Below are positions 16,016 through 25,152 of a stretch of 64,000 nt of DNA, in pieces. Position 1 is the first letter of the stretch; each line of letters begins with the position of its first letter. Below the pieces are notes generated by a model, which saw only the letters and a program-made list of their open reading frames with translations, had not been told where the DNA came from and did not search any database. The DNA lies in assembly GCF_031844685.1 (NCBI RefSeq), contig NZ_CP134606.1, positions 124,001 through 188,000 on the forward strand, read 5' to 3'. The position numbers and the translations under genes were made by a program. The DNA comes from Streptomyces sp. ITFR-21 (GTDB lineage: Bacteria; Actinomycetota; Actinomycetes; Streptomycetales; Streptomycetaceae).

Positions 16016-18502
16016 CTACAGGCTGGCGTCCTTGATCTCGTTGGCGATGTTCACGCCATCGGTGAGCAGGTCCACGGCCCACTCCATGGTCTGGGAGCCC
16101 TGGTGCTTGACGGAGCCGGGATTGATGCCGATCCGGAAGCCTCCGCGTACGGGCTGTCCGTCGGGACCGAGCAGCACCGGGATCGGGGAGAGGCCGTCGC
16201 AGGGGTAGACGACGCAGTCGGTGTTGACGGCGAGCGGCCAGAGGTTCGCGGTGGTGGCGAGGTGCCACATCTTGCGGTGCATGTTGGTGCGGGCCTTGGA
16301 GAGGATCATCGCGCGGATGTCGGGGCGCCAGGTCTTGCGGGACAGGGCCGGCCACGGCTCGCCGAAGATGTAGTCGAGGCCGAGGTTGGGGCGCTGGCGC
16401 AGCTTGCCGATGCCGGACTTGGCGGTGGACTTGATCGCGTTCAGCAAGGTCACCAGGGCGGGGTCGCCGTCCTTGTGGGCGGCCATGGCAGCAAGGAACT
16501 CTTCGTCGCCGAGATCGGCGGTGACGCCAAGGCCGGCCATCGTCGTCAGGTACGCGGCGCGCAGCCGTTCGTACCAAGGCTGGAGGTAGGGGCTGTGCAC
16601 CTCGCGGACCCAGGCTTCCAGCGGGCGGACGTGAGCGCCGAGTTCGACGGCGTACTCGACGGTGGGGGTGGCGTACCAGGCAGGGCCTTCGGGCCTGAGG
16701 CCGCTGGAGGTGAAGGGGTTGGGCATGCGGGGGTCGATCTCGACGTGCGAGAGGTCCAAGTACCACGAGCCGGGGAGATCGGGGTCGAAGTCGGGGTTGC
16801 GGGGGCGGTGGACGGCGGGACCGGTGCCGACGTGAAGGCGGCGGCAGGCTGCGAGGAAGGCCATGGTCACGTCCAGGGCGACGACGTGGGACCGGGCCCG
16901 CTCTTCGCCGGTGACCAGGTCGACGGGCCGGACCCAGATGCACGCCTCCTCGTCCAGTGCCTCGCCGGCGGGGCGGGTGCCCTCGTCGGGGTAGTCGGCG
17001 GCGACCAGCGGGTGCTCGTCGGGCGCCTCGCACGGGGCAGGTTCGACGACGGTGTGGAGCGTGCCGGGGACCTTCCCGGAGACGTACCTGTTCTCCTGCG
17101 CGTTCCACACGGCCTTGGTGGGCGGGCGCAGGGCGGTCATGAGTTCTTCGCCGCTGACGGCCACGGTGCCACGCGGGGTGATGACCAGGTCGGCGTAGGA
17201 GCCGAGGAGCCGGGCGAGCTGCTTGGCAGACAGGTGCTCGGTGTCTCCCCAGGCGCGGGTCTCCAGGGCGCGCCAGGGAACGACGGCGAGTTGGACGCAG
17301 TAGCGGCGGCCGTCGAGGCGCTTGAAGATCCGCGGCCAGGGGCCGAACCCGCTCTTGGTCAGTTCCCACCCGCCGCGCGTGAGCTGCTTGACGATCTTGT
17401 GGTCGGCGGGGAGGCGGAGCCCTTCCTGGTCCTCCAGGTGGGCGGGCAGGTCGAAGTAGGCCACTGCGGAGGCGGTGAGGATGAGCAGCGGGTCCTGGTC
17501 GAAGCCGTTGTCGTGGAGTTTGCCGGCGCCGAGCCGGATCCGATTCTTGTCCAGGGCCCACGTGGCCAGGGCCTGGATCGTCCTGGCCGGGCACGGTACA
17601 GCGCGGCCGTCGACCAGGTAGGCGGTCAGAGCGGCGTCCTGGATGTCCAGGACGGCGATCGGGCCGTCAGCGTGCTCGGGCGCCACCGTCTTGACGGCCG
17701 GCTTCTTGGCGGGCTTGCGGCGTGATGCCGCAGCCGGGGCTGCTGCCGGCCGGCGCGCGGGCGCTTCCGCCCGGGGCGACGCGGCGGCCGGTGCCTGCGG
17801 CTGGGGCACGGCCGGTTCAGAAGTGCTGTCCGGCTCCGGCGGTTCGGGGGCCGTTGCCGGCTCGGGCGGCGCAGCCTCACGGTCGTCCGGCTGTGAGGGC
17901 ACGGGCAGGGCGGCGGCGGGTGCTTCGGGGACAGAAGCGGGTTGGGGGACGGGGCGGGTGCCGCAGCGCGGCGCGCCGGCGCGTGCCGCGGCTTCCAGAT
18001 AGAGATGGCGGGGCAGTCCGTCAACGAGGTACGGGGTGCTGCCTCCGCAGCGGACGCACGGCCCGACGACTCCTTCGGGCAGTTCGTCCCATGAGCCGGG
18101 TACGTCGAATTCCGTCTCGGCGGCCGGCAGCGGGAGCGCTGCGGAAAGCGCGAGCGCGGCGCCCCCGGCATCCTCGTCCTGAGGAGCGGCATTCCCTTCC
18201 ACGGGGACGGCACCGGAGACCGCGGGCGAAGGGGTGGCCAGGGCCGCCCGCACGGTGAGTTGGGCAGCGAAGTGGGCCAGCAGCCGGGCGTAGAGCTGTC
18301 CGGTCTTGCCGCGTGGGGAGCGGGGAGGCTCCTTCTCCCAGGTCCACACCGTTTCCCGGGCGACCCCCAGGGCCTCGCCGAGCTGGCTCTTGGTCCAGCC
18401 CCACTCCTCGCGCAGCCGCGCCCGTTCCGGCACGGGCGGAAGCGGCGGAACCGGGCCCTCGTCGGGGAGCTGCGTGAGCAGGGACTCCACAGCCTTGTCC
18501 AC
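16016..18502 (-). CDS. tap: Telomere-associated protein Tap
   Basis: Encodes 828 residues from GTG 18502. Tap binds telomeric DNA of linear Streptomyces replicons and recruits Tpg; it is reported to add deoxynucleotides to Tpg. The N-terminus has an XRE-type helix-turn-helix (WTKSQLGEALGVARETVWTWE, about 35-55), then a Pro/Ala-rich linker with KPAKKPAVK, then the conserved Tap core. Three segments resemble family-B polymerase motifs: ALDVTMAF (D544), NAIKSTAKSGIGKL (about 688-701) and NTDCVVY (D762). The linker makes it somewhat longer than the S. coelicolor type. It lies about 14.6 kb from its expected partner tpg. Confidence 0.92.
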   Translation of the reverse strand: MDKAVESLLTQLPDEGPVPPLPPVPERARLREEWGWTKSQLGEALGVARETVWTWEKEPPRSPRGKTGQLYARLLAHFAAQLTVRAALATPSPAVSGAVPVEGNAAPQDEDAGGAALALSAALPLPAAETEFDVPGSWDELPEGVVGPCVRCGGSTPYLVDGLPRHLYLEAAARAGAPRCGTRPVPQPASVPEAPAAALPVPSQPDDREAAPPEPATAPEPPEPDSTSEPAVPQPQAPAAASPRAEAPARRPAAAPAAASRRKPAKKPAVKTVAPEHADGPIAVLDIQDAALTAYLVDGRAVPCPARTIQALATWALDKNRIRLGAGKLHDNGFDQDPLLILTASAVAYFDLPAHLEDQEGLRLPADHKIVKQLTRGGWELTKSGFGPWPRIFKRLDGRRYCVQLAVVPWRALETRAWGDTEHLSAKQLARLLGSYADLVITPRGTVAVSGEELMTALRPPTKAVWNAQENRYVSGKVPGTLHTVVEPAPCEAPDEHPLVAADYPDEGTRPAGEALDEEACIWVRPVDLVTGEERARSHVVALDVTMAFLAACRRLHVGTGPAVHRPRNPDFDPDLPGSWYLDLSHVEIDPRMPNPFTSSGLRPEGPAWYATPTVEYAVELGAHVRPLEAWVREVHSPYLQPWYERLRAAYLTTMAGLGVTADLGDEEFLAAMAAHKDGDPALVTLLNAIKSTAKSGIGKLRQRPNLGLDYIFGEPWPALSRKTWRPDIRAMILSKARTNMHRKMWHLATTANLWPLAVNTDCVVYPCDGLSPIPVLLGPDGQPVRGGFRIGINPGSVKHQGSQTMEWAVDLLTDGVNIANEIKDASL

Positions 18503-18599
18503 GATCGTCCTCCACTCGCTGAATCTAACGCGAATCTAACGTACAGCCGACCGACGTCCGGGTCAATCCTTAACTCAATAATCACGTGTACTGTAGACG

Positions 18600-18628
18600 T
18601 TGCGTATCTCGATAAACGATCGTAATGT
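18600..18628 (+). promoter_or_regulatory. Promoter with shared spacer operator, copy 1
   Basis: TTGCGT, a 17-base spacer beginning ATCTCGATAA, then TAATGT. The overlapping TATCTCGATA is an inverted repeat (TATC..GATA). The same layout recurs at 25153-25181. It lies 47 bases before the GTG at 18676 and is divergent from tap. Confidence 0.6.
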
Positions 18629-18675
18629 CATTGCCGACGGGCTGATTGGCGGTCCGCGACGAGGAAGGATCCCCC

Positions 18676-19299
18676 GTGTCCACGAAGGACTTCATCGCCT
18701 CGGCAGGCCGCGCGGTCGGCGCCGACGCTCCTGTTGGTGCCCGGGCGCGCGCCGAGCTCGCACGCTTCCTGGCTCTGGCCGCTGAGGATGACGGGCATCT
18801 GCCGGAGGAGCCCGAGGCGCGGCGGTGCGCCGTGCGCATCGCCGACGCTCTGGAGCAGGACCGGGCCGAGGAAGAAGCGGGAACCGCGTGGTCACGCCTG
18901 AATGAGCTGCACCGGCGCCAGCGCGAGACTGCGGTCCAGGTGGCCTCGGACCTGGCTGGGGCGCTGCGCGCGATGTACCCGGCGGCCTACGCCCTGGTGC
19001 TGGCCGAGGACGACGGCGGCAGCTTCAGGCCCGCGCGGCTGATCTCGGCCGGCGGCCGCACCGTTCGCGATCTCGTGACAGACACCTCACCGCTTCCTCC
19101 GATGCCCGCCCGCCTCCGGGACCGCTGGCCTGCCGGTGCGCTCGAAGGAGTGAACGGCCTGGTCGAGGTCGTGAGCACGCTCGCAGCGTGCGGACTCGGC
19201 TTCGATGACCTGCCGTCCGAGGTCCGTGGCGAGAACGACTGCCACCACAGCCACATCCCCGCCCTCCTCCTCGACGAGGGCTGCGAGTACGGCTGCTGA
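18676..19299 (+). CDS. Hypothetical plasmid protein
   Basis: Encodes 207 residues from GTG 18676, chosen for AGGAAGG about 8 bases upstream and for the promoter just before it; an earlier in-frame start at 18646 lacks a site. The N-terminal half is Ala/Arg/Glu-rich helix (ARARAELARFLALAAEDDGHLPEEPEA; NELHRRQRETAVQVASDLAGALR), and the C-terminal half is mixed with an acidic tail (LLLDEGCEYGC). No signal or membrane segment. I recognise no family. It is the first gene of a plus-strand run of five small genes ending at a strong terminator at 21631. Confidence 0.7.
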   Translation: MSTKDFIASAGRAVGADAPVGARARAELARFLALAAEDDGHLPEEPEARRCAVRIADALEQDRAEEEAGTAWSRLNELHRRQRETAVQVASDLAGALRAMYPAAYALVLAEDDGGSFRPARLISAGGRTVRDLVTDTSPLPPMPARLRDRWPAGALEGVNGLVEVVSTLAACGLGFDDLPSEVRGENDCHHSHIPALLLDEGCEYGC

Positions 19300-19525
19300 G
19301 CACCCCAGCACAGACGGGGCGGCCGCACGACGGCGCGGCGCCCCCGTTCCCCCCCGCCCGCCGCGCACCTTCGGGAGCAACTCATGGCCTCACCCCACCC
19401 GCACCCCCCCGTCCTCCACCTCGCCCGACCGGCACTCCGCGCCCGCACCGGCCCGCACTCCGCACCCCAGCCGGACAGCCTCCGCCCCGCGCACGCCGCT
19501 GTGGCGCGATGACGAGGCGGACCCG

Positions 19526-19879
19526 GTGTTCCTCGTCATCACCCCCGACCGCGTCGAACTGCGCACCCTGGACTGGTTCAGTGAGCACTGGTCCCGCGAG
19601 GCCGGCCACAGCAGGTTCCGCAAGCGCACCCCTTTGTTCTTCCGGCTTCTGGCACCCGGCACGGTCGATCCCCAGGTCTTCTCCGTCCACGGCGAAGAGC
19701 ACCACGGCTACGGCTACGCCGACGGGCGCCGGTTCCTGCGCTGCTCCGCCGTCATCACCACGGCGCCATACCACCCCGCCGATCCGCCGAAGAACTACCG
19801 CTTTCGCTACTGGGAGTACGACCCACTCCCCGATGAGCCTCCTATCACCGATGTCGAGACGTACACCCTGCCCGCCTGA
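19526..19879 (+). CDS. Hypothetical protein, start uncertain
   Basis: Encodes 117 residues from GTG 19526 (VFLVITPDRVELRTLDWFSE). Codon bias and amino-acid content are convincing from here on, with YRFRYWEYDPLPDEPPITD near the end. An ATG at 19384 opens a frame with similar bias (MASPHPHPPVLHLARPALRA) that stops at 19510-19512, two bases out of phase. The pair therefore looks like one longer gene with a frameshift, or two overlapping genes. No known domain is recognised. Confidence 0.6.
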   Translation: MFLVITPDRVELRTLDWFSEHWSREAGHSRFRKRTPLFFRLLAPGTVDPQVFSVHGEEHHGYGYADGRRFLRCSAVITTAPYHPADPPKNYRFRYWEYDPLPDEPPITDVETYTLPA

Positions 19880-20000
19880 TGGCGATCGTCCGGCCCAGCG
19901 GGCCCGTCTCGCCTACCAGGAGATCCCTGGCACACCCCTTGGACCCCTCTCCTCATCAACCGTTTTGCTCGAATCCTCACGTACGAAGGTAGGTATCACC

Positions 20001-20348
20001 GTGGGAAATGCTTCAAGGCCTGGCAGCGTCGTCGTCGGGGAAATCGACCATGATCCATTCGAAGTAGAAGGAGAGCGGTACTTCGTCCGAGAACTGGTCT
20101 GGAACGGCATTGACGATCGTTCATACGAGCTGGTGAGCGTTCGTGACGAAGTGCTGACCGCTGAGTCGTTCGACCGGTACCCCACTCAGGCACAGATCGC
20201 TGCGGTGCTCGAAGAGCACGGCGTCGACGTCGAACTGGAGCGGTGCAAGGTGTGCGGGGGAGAAATCCTGCGAGCCACCGCGCACCGGCACGACAACGGG
20301 TGGGTGGGCTCCTGCTGCTGGGACGAACGGTTGCGGATGACCGCCTGA
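20001..20348 (+). CDS. Small hypothetical with C-terminal zinc-ribbon-like motif
   Basis: Encodes 115 residues from GTG 20001 after AAGGTAGGT. The N-terminal part is a likely beta-rich domain (VVVGEIDHDPFEVEGERYFV), then a helix (PTQAQIAAVLEEHGVDV), then CKVCGG followed by HRHDNGW and a CC pair, a plausible metal-binding site. I recognise no named family. It sits in the same plus-strand run as its neighbours. Codon use is somewhat less G/C-biased at its 5' end than the flanking genes. Confidence 0.7.
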   Translation: MGNASRPGSVVVGEIDHDPFEVEGERYFVRELVWNGIDDRSYELVSVRDEVLTAESFDRYPTQAQIAAVLEEHGVDVELERCKVCGGEILRATAHRHDNGWVGSCCWDERLRMTA

Positions 20349-20458
20349 GAGCAGCGAGTAGGCAGAAGGTCCAGCCGTCCCCACACCCCCGCCGGGGAGC
20401 GATGCGCGGCCAGCCCGCCGAACGTCATCAGCTCAACACCCAAAGGAGATCGAAGATC

Positions 20459-21115
20459 ATGACCTTTCGCACGCCCCGTCCCCACCTTCCCTCCGAGCCT
20501 GGTGAACCCGCCGCGCCCGGCTCCCTGATCACTGTGGAGAACGGCACCGATATCCTCATGCGACGCAGCCTGGAGGACTACGCCCCCTCGGCCCAGGTGA
20601 ACGTGCTGGAGGCCGCCCAGGCGCTGGAGGACTTCCGGCTCGGCGGCGGCCCCGGCGCTCTGGCCAGGGCTGAGGAGAACGCCGACCGGGCCATCACCGC
20701 CTTCCAGATCCGCACCGGCGAGCGGGACGTGGCCGCCTGGCAGGTCGCCGTGACCTACATCGTCGAACTGCTGGCCACGCGGTACAGCGCGGAGCGCCTG
20801 TCGGCGTTCGACCCGGCTCCGCCCGTGCCTTCCCTGTTCACCCCGGTCAGCCCGATGCGGCTGGAGAAGATCAGCTACGACGCGCACACCGGCATCCTCA
20901 CCGCCGCGCGGCTGCTGGAGCGGTCGCGCCGCGAAGTCGACGAGATGGACGTCGCCCGGAGCCAGCACTCGATCCACGAGGCGGCCCGGCTCCTCCAGGA
21001 CGAACTGCCCGGACTGTCACTGCCGTTGTGGGTTCTCATCTGCCGCTTCTGCGCGGAGGCGCACGCCCATACCGTTCGCGGCCGCGCTACGACCGACCCG
21101 GCCGTCACGTCCTGA
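20459..21115 (+). CDS. Hypothetical helical protein
   Basis: Encodes 218 residues from ATG 20459 with an AAAGGAGAT ribosome site. After a Pro-rich start the protein is almost entirely helical (VNVLEAAQALEDFRLGGGPG; AWQVAVTYIVELLATRYSAE; GILTAARLLERSRREVDEMD), ending with a Cys/His-containing helix (WVLICRFCAEAHAHT). There is no signal peptide. I do not recognise a family. It is fourth in the plus-strand run. Confidence 0.72.
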   Translation: MTFRTPRPHLPSEPGEPAAPGSLITVENGTDILMRRSLEDYAPSAQVNVLEAAQALEDFRLGGGPGALARAEENADRAITAFQIRTGERDVAAWQVAVTYIVELLATRYSAERLSAFDPAPPVPSLFTPVSPMRLEKISYDAHTGILTAARLLERSRREVDEMDVARSQHSIHEAARLLQDELPGLSLPLWVLICRFCAEAHAHTVRGRATTDPAVTS

Positions 21116-21194
21116 CGCCCGGGTCGGCATGCTCATCCACCGGGGCAGCGGCCGCAAGGCCGCCGCCCGTTCCTGAAGGAAGAAGGAGTCATCA

Positions 21195-21584
21195 GTGAGC
21201 GACAGCTCTTCTCCCACCGGTACGACGGGGACAGACGGAGTCCGCGTGCGGCAGCTCTGGCAGGACATGGCACCGGACATGGTTGCCCGCGAGCGGATGC
21301 TGCGCGTGGCTGAGATCGGCGACACGCACGCCGACTGCGTGGTCGAGCACGACACCCAGGGGACCGCCGGCCGCACGGCCCGCATCGCGCTGCGCCGCTT
21401 CGCCGGCAGCGCCTTCCGCCTCGTCGAGGAGGCCGTCGACGACGCGGACCAGATCGCCCACGCGCAGTTCCTGAAGGCAATGGCCGAGGTGCAGGGCGCG
21501 AACCCCTTGCCGGCCGCCTACGCCGCCGCGGCCCTGAGGGTGCACAAGGATCTGCTCCGCGAGGCCAACAGCGAACCGAACTGA
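21195..21584 (+). CDS. Hypothetical protein
   Basis: Encodes 129 residues from GTG 21195 with a strong GGAAGAAGGAG site. It starts with a Ser/Thr/Gly-rich tail, then RQLWQDMAPDMVARERMLRV leads into a small beta segment (GDTHADCVVEHDTQGTAGRTARI) and an Arg-rich strand-helix (ALRRFAGSAFRLVEEA). The order of conserved-looking elements suggests a small DNA- or nucleotide-binding fold, but no family is recognised. It is the last gene before the terminator at 21631. Confidence 0.72.
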   Translation: MSDSSSPTGTTGTDGVRVRQLWQDMAPDMVARERMLRVAEIGDTHADCVVEHDTQGTAGRTARIALRRFAGSAFRLVEEAVDDADQIAHAQFLKAMAEVQGANPLPAAYAAAALRVHKDLLREANSEPN

Positions 21585-21630
21585 CGACGCTCGCCGCCGT
21601 GTCGCCCGCCGGACGGACACAACGCATCGC

Positions 21631-21663
21631 ACGGGCCCGGCTCCGGGAAGGAGCCGGGCCCGT
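21631..21663. terminator. Bidirectional stem-loop terminator
   Basis: ACGGGCCCGGCTCC and GGAGCCGGGCCCGT pair perfectly over 14 bp around GGGAA, between the convergent genes ending at 21584 (+) and 21724 (-). Confidence 0.85.
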
Positions 21664-21723
21664 GTCTGTCTCGGGCGCGCTGCCGGGCGCAGATCGTGGA
21701 AGCCGGCCGGGGCCGGCCCTGGT

Positions 21724-22950
21724 TCACCTGGTGTAGATGCCCTCGTGCTCCCAGGCACGCAGGGTTTCGTAGTCCCGGGTCAGTTCGGTGAGGCTGGGGG
21801 CGGCGAGGTAGGCGTAGCCCGGCGAGGTCAGCAGGTCGGTGGTCGGCTCCAGGACCGTGCCGGGGTCGGCGGCCCGGGCGGCGAATACGACGCTCGGCAG
21901 TTCCGCGATCTTGGTGAGGGCCTCGGCGCTGGCGCATCCCCGGTGGTGGTTGACGAACTGGACGCAGCGCAGCGGCCGACCGCCGGAGACGGCGGCGTGG
22001 CTGTGCAGCGACTGCGGATCGGTCAAGGCGGTGACCGCCAGCGTGGTCTGGGACAGGCCCAGGTAGGCGTCCACCACATCCGGCGCGGTAGCTCCGCCCA
22101 GGCGGGCGCCCGTCTCGATCAATACCGGGCCCCGGGAGGTGAGCATGACCTCGGTGTGCGCCGGTGTCTCGGTGATGCCGAGGGCATCGAGCACCTTCCC
22201 CACGAAGGCGGTGAGCAGCCGCCCTTCGGCGCTCGCGGGGGCGACGGGCTCCTCGAAGTCGTAGACGGGCGTGGCCGCCGGGCCCACCCGCTTGGTGTAG
22301 CGCCAGATCTCCGCCGTGTGGTGGACGCCGGCCGCCGAGACCGTGGTGATGTAGTACTCGGTTCCGTGCACGCGTTCTTGGACGAGCACGGCACGGTTGG
22401 GTTCGCCGAAGGCGTTGGGTGCGCTGAGGATCGCGTGGCCGGCTCGGGCGGCTTGTTCCGGCGAGGCGCAGAACGTCACCCCGTCGGTGCCCGCGCTGGC
22501 GAGGGGTTTGACGACGGCTTCCGTCAGGCCCGACGCTGCGAACCAGTCCGCTGCCGCGCGGGCGGTTGTCACCACGGTGCTGTGCGGAGCCGCCAGGCCC
22601 GCGGCGCTGACGGCCTCGGCCATCAGGGCCTTGTCCCGGCGCGCCGGCAACAGGTGGGGCACGTTCGTGGGCAGGCCCAGGGTGCGCGAGAGCGTCTCCG
22701 CCAGGAGGACGCCGGACTCCGTGCCGGCCACAACGCGCGCGAGGTGATGGCCGTTGAGCCGGTGCGCCAGAGTCGTCACGTCCTCGGTGAAGCCCAGATC
22801 GCGCACGTAGTCCTGCGGGCGGAACGTCCGCAGGAGGAAGGGCCGCACGTCCGGGCGGCTTCGCACGTGGACGCACTCGACGCCCGCTCCGGCAAGACGC
22901 CGGGCAAGGGCGGCACCGGTGGAGTACCCGTCGACGATCACGACCTGCAT
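21724..22950 (-). CDS. ATP-grasp ligase
   Basis: Encodes 408 residues from ATG 22950 (MQVVIVDGYSTGAALARRL). ATP-grasp enzymes join a carboxylate to an amine or thiol through an acyl phosphate; those beside an MFS exporter are often amino-acid or small-peptide ligases. Visible elements are the preATP-grasp Rossmann-like start, the Lys loop (AVVKPLASAGTDGVTF), the hinge strand (RAVLVQERVHGTEYYI), and the Mg-binding strand (PVLIETGARLGGAT). The ORF is open further upstream, but only 22950 has a proper ribosome site (AGAGGAA). The MFS gene ends 82 bp upstream on the same strand, so the two are probably one operon. The substrate is unknown. Confidence 0.88.
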   Translation of the reverse strand: MQVVIVDGYSTGAALARRLAGAGVECVHVRSRPDVRPFLLRTFRPQDYVRDLGFTEDVTTLAHRLNGHHLARVVAGTESGVLLAETLSRTLGLPTNVPHLLPARRDKALMAEAVSAAGLAAPHSTVVTTARAAADWFAASGLTEAVVKPLASAGTDGVTFCASPEQAARAGHAILSAPNAFGEPNRAVLVQERVHGTEYYITTVSAAGVHHTAEIWRYTKRVGPAATPVYDFEEPVAPASAEGRLLTAFVGKVLDALGITETPAHTEVMLTSRGPVLIETGARLGGATAPDVVDAYLGLSQTTLAVTALTDPQSLHSHAAVSGGRPLRCVQFVNHHRGCASAEALTKIAELPSVVFAARAADPGTVLEPTTDLLTSPGYAYLAAPSLTELTRDYETLRAWEHEGIYTR

Positions 22951-23032
22951 GGGGTTGTTCCTCTCGCAGTGGGGTGTCGGGCACGGCAGTGCGTCGCCGC
23001 GCGGTGCGTGCTCGGGGCTCGGGATGGCGGAA

Positions 23033-24250
23033 TCAGGCTGAGATGCGCAGGGAGCGGGACAGCGGCAGGCACGCGAGGGCGGCGACGGCTGCGCTGGCCG
23101 CGAGCAGACCCGCGACCAGGGGACGGCCGCCGGTGTTGAGGGCAATGGCGATCCCGAGCGGGGTGAGTGAGGCGATGGCGCCCGCTCCGCTCAGTGCCGC
23201 CTGGTAGCGGCCGATCGCGCCGGGCGGGGCGGCCGTCGCGAGGTAGGCACCGATCGCGACGCAGTAGCAGACCTCTCCGGGGACCGTGGCCACGGCTGCA
23301 ACGGAGTAGCCGAGCGTGGTGTGCTGAAGGGCCGCCAGACCCATGGCGGCCCCCAGGACCAGGCTCCCGGCCGCGAGCACCGGGGCTACGGCGAAGCGGA
23401 CGCGGTCGTCCCGGCCGACGAGAACGCGGGTCAGAGGAGGGCTGATCACCAGCACGGCGACGGTGTTGGCGATCATGGCGGTGCCGTACGCGGACGGGGG
23501 GAGGCCGTCGGCGTTCATCACCAGCGGGAGCACGCTGACCAGGCCGTAGGCGCACACCATCGTGGCGATCGAGGCGGTGACCATCCACCGCAGGGAGACG
23601 TCGGCCAGCAATTTCCGGTAAGAGCGCACTTCTTGTCCGTCGCGGGCTGCGGGGCGGCCGCTCAGGACGCGGCGTGCGAACACGGCCGCCGCCACGCAGG
23701 CGACGGCGTTGGCGACGAACAGCGCCTGGTAGCCGTGCTCGTGGGCCAGATAGCCGCCCACGCCGCCGCTGAGGGAGACGCCCACGTTCGACACCCAGTA
23801 CATCCAGCCCTGGGCACGGGTACGGGCGCCCTCGCTCGTCACCCGCTCGTTGATCTCCGCGGACAGGGCGGGCCGCGACACGTCCATCGTGCAGCCGAGG
23901 CAGAACGCGAGCAGCAGCAGCGCCCGCAGGGTGCCGGCGGCGGCCAGGCCGGCGCAGGCGGCCGCGGCGAGCAGCAGACCGATCGAGCAGGCCGTCCTGG
24001 CTCCCAGCCGGTCGGTGACCGCACCGCTGGCCAGCTGCCCGACGCACCAGCCGATGCCGAACACCGTCAGTGCGGCGCCGGCCGCCGTCGTGCCGTGGGC
24101 GTCACCGATGTAGTAGCCCAGGAAGTCGTAGGCGAACCCGCATGCCTTGATCAGGAGAGTGGTGGCCAGGAGCGCGGTGATGATCGTCCGGGCGGACGGC
24201 GCGGAGGAGGAAGAAAGTGTGGCCGCGGGTTGCGCGGCGGTGACCGTCAT
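23033..24250 (-). CDS. MFS transporter
   Basis: Encodes 405 residues from ATG 24250 with 12 apparent membrane helices. The first is TIITALLATTLLIKACGFAY, and the loop after helix 2 has the DRLGAR motif typical of the superfamily. It belongs to the cytoplasmic membrane and would move a small molecule by proton coupling. The frame is open to 24409, but that extension is not membrane-like and has no ribosome site. With the adjacent ATP-grasp gene it suggests synthesis and export of a small amide product. The 267 bases upstream, to 24518, hold no gene that I can see. Confidence 0.88.
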   Translation of the reverse strand: MTVTAAQPAATLSSSSAPSARTIITALLATTLLIKACGFAYDFLGYYIGDAHGTTAAGAALTVFGIGWCVGQLASGAVTDRLGARTACSIGLLLAAAACAGLAAAGTLRALLLLAFCLGCTMDVSRPALSAEINERVTSEGARTRAQGWMYWVSNVGVSLSGGVGGYLAHEHGYQALFVANAVACVAAAVFARRVLSGRPAARDGQEVRSYRKLLADVSLRWMVTASIATMVCAYGLVSVLPLVMNADGLPPSAYGTAMIANTVAVLVISPPLTRVLVGRDDRVRFAVAPVLAAGSLVLGAAMGLAALQHTTLGYSVAAVATVPGEVCYCVAIGAYLATAAPPGAIGRYQAALSGAGAIASLTPLGIAIALNTGGRPLVAGLLAASAAVAALACLPLSRSLRISA

Positions 24251-24517
24251 GTCGAGGTGCCTGCCTGGTGATGGTGGGCGGCGGCCACAGCACTTCTCAC
24301 CGGGCTGGTGAGCAGCACGCCGTGACGCGGGAACCGGGCACGTGCCCGCGTTCGGGATCAACGGTGTTGGTGCAGACACAGATCTTCGCTGTGCCCGTGA
24401 CCGCGCCACCAGGCGCGGATTTTTCCGTCACCGGAATTACCTGAATATGCCGTTCAGGCGGCAGGTCCCCGGGCACAAGTCCCCGGACCGGTCCGGCGGA
24501 CGAGCCGGGGGGCGACA

Positions 24518-25111
24518 ATGGCCGCCATGTCGTTCTCTCTGGCCTGCTGCGTGCAGGCCACCGCCCGGCTGCTGGATGCGTGCGGGCCCCTGGTGCCGCT
24601 GCAGTTGGGCCTGAGCGCGCGGGACGTGCAGGTCGAGATGGGCGGGCCCACCCCGGAGGCCCGGGAGAGCCTGGTCCGGCTCGCCGGCGTGCTGGGAGCC
24701 GAGCTGATTCAGTCGCCGCCGGACGCGGCGACGGTGTGCTCGCTCACGGCAGATCTCGCCGAGGGCCCCGTCCTGGTCGCCGCCGCCTCTGCCTCCCGAG
24801 GCGGCGGCGAGGACCGCGCGACGTCCACCCGGCAGACTGCGGACCTGCTGCGCGCCGTGCTGCCGTGGCTCCACGGGCTGGACGAGCAGATTCTGGGCGC
24901 ACCGGAGCTGTGGGTGAGCGACCAGGGCAGCGCCCTCACGGTCAGACTGCTGCTCACGGCCGCCGAGGGCGACGACCTGGACGAGCTGGGCGCGGCGGCC
25001 GGCCGGGGGCTGGAGCGGCTCCGGCTGTGGCACTCGGACAGCGGAGTGGACGGCACGGCCCGGCTTCCCGGCGGCCGGACCGTCCGGATCGCGGTCGTCC
25101 GCTCGTACTAG
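24518..25111 (+). CDS. Hypothetical protein
   Basis: Encodes 197 residues from ATG 24518; ATG 24527 (MSFSLACCVQATARLLDAC) is equally possible. The product is soluble, Leu/Ala-rich and mostly helical (ESLVRLAGVLGAELIQ; ADLLRAVLPWLHGLDEQILG), with a mixed C-terminus (GGRTVRIAVVRSY). No known domain recognised. It is divergent from the MFS gene and separate from the following run, which has its own promoter at 25153. Confidence 0.7.
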   Translation: MAAMSFSLACCVQATARLLDACGPLVPLQLGLSARDVQVEMGGPTPEARESLVRLAGVLGAELIQSPPDAATVCSLTADLAEGPVLVAAASASRGGGEDRATSTRQTADLLRAVLPWLHGLDEQILGAPELWVSDQGSALTVRLLLTAAEGDDLDELGAAAGRGLERLRLWHSDSGVDGTARLPGGRTVRIAVVRSY

Positions 25112-25152
25112 GCAGAGTTCGCACCGCACGAGATGAACCCCTCAACCTTGCG

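Noticed and set aside
15972..17725. Two long ORFs (both strands) within tap
   Set aside because: Arg/Pro- or Gly/Val-rich shadows of tap; tap is supported by family-level similarity.
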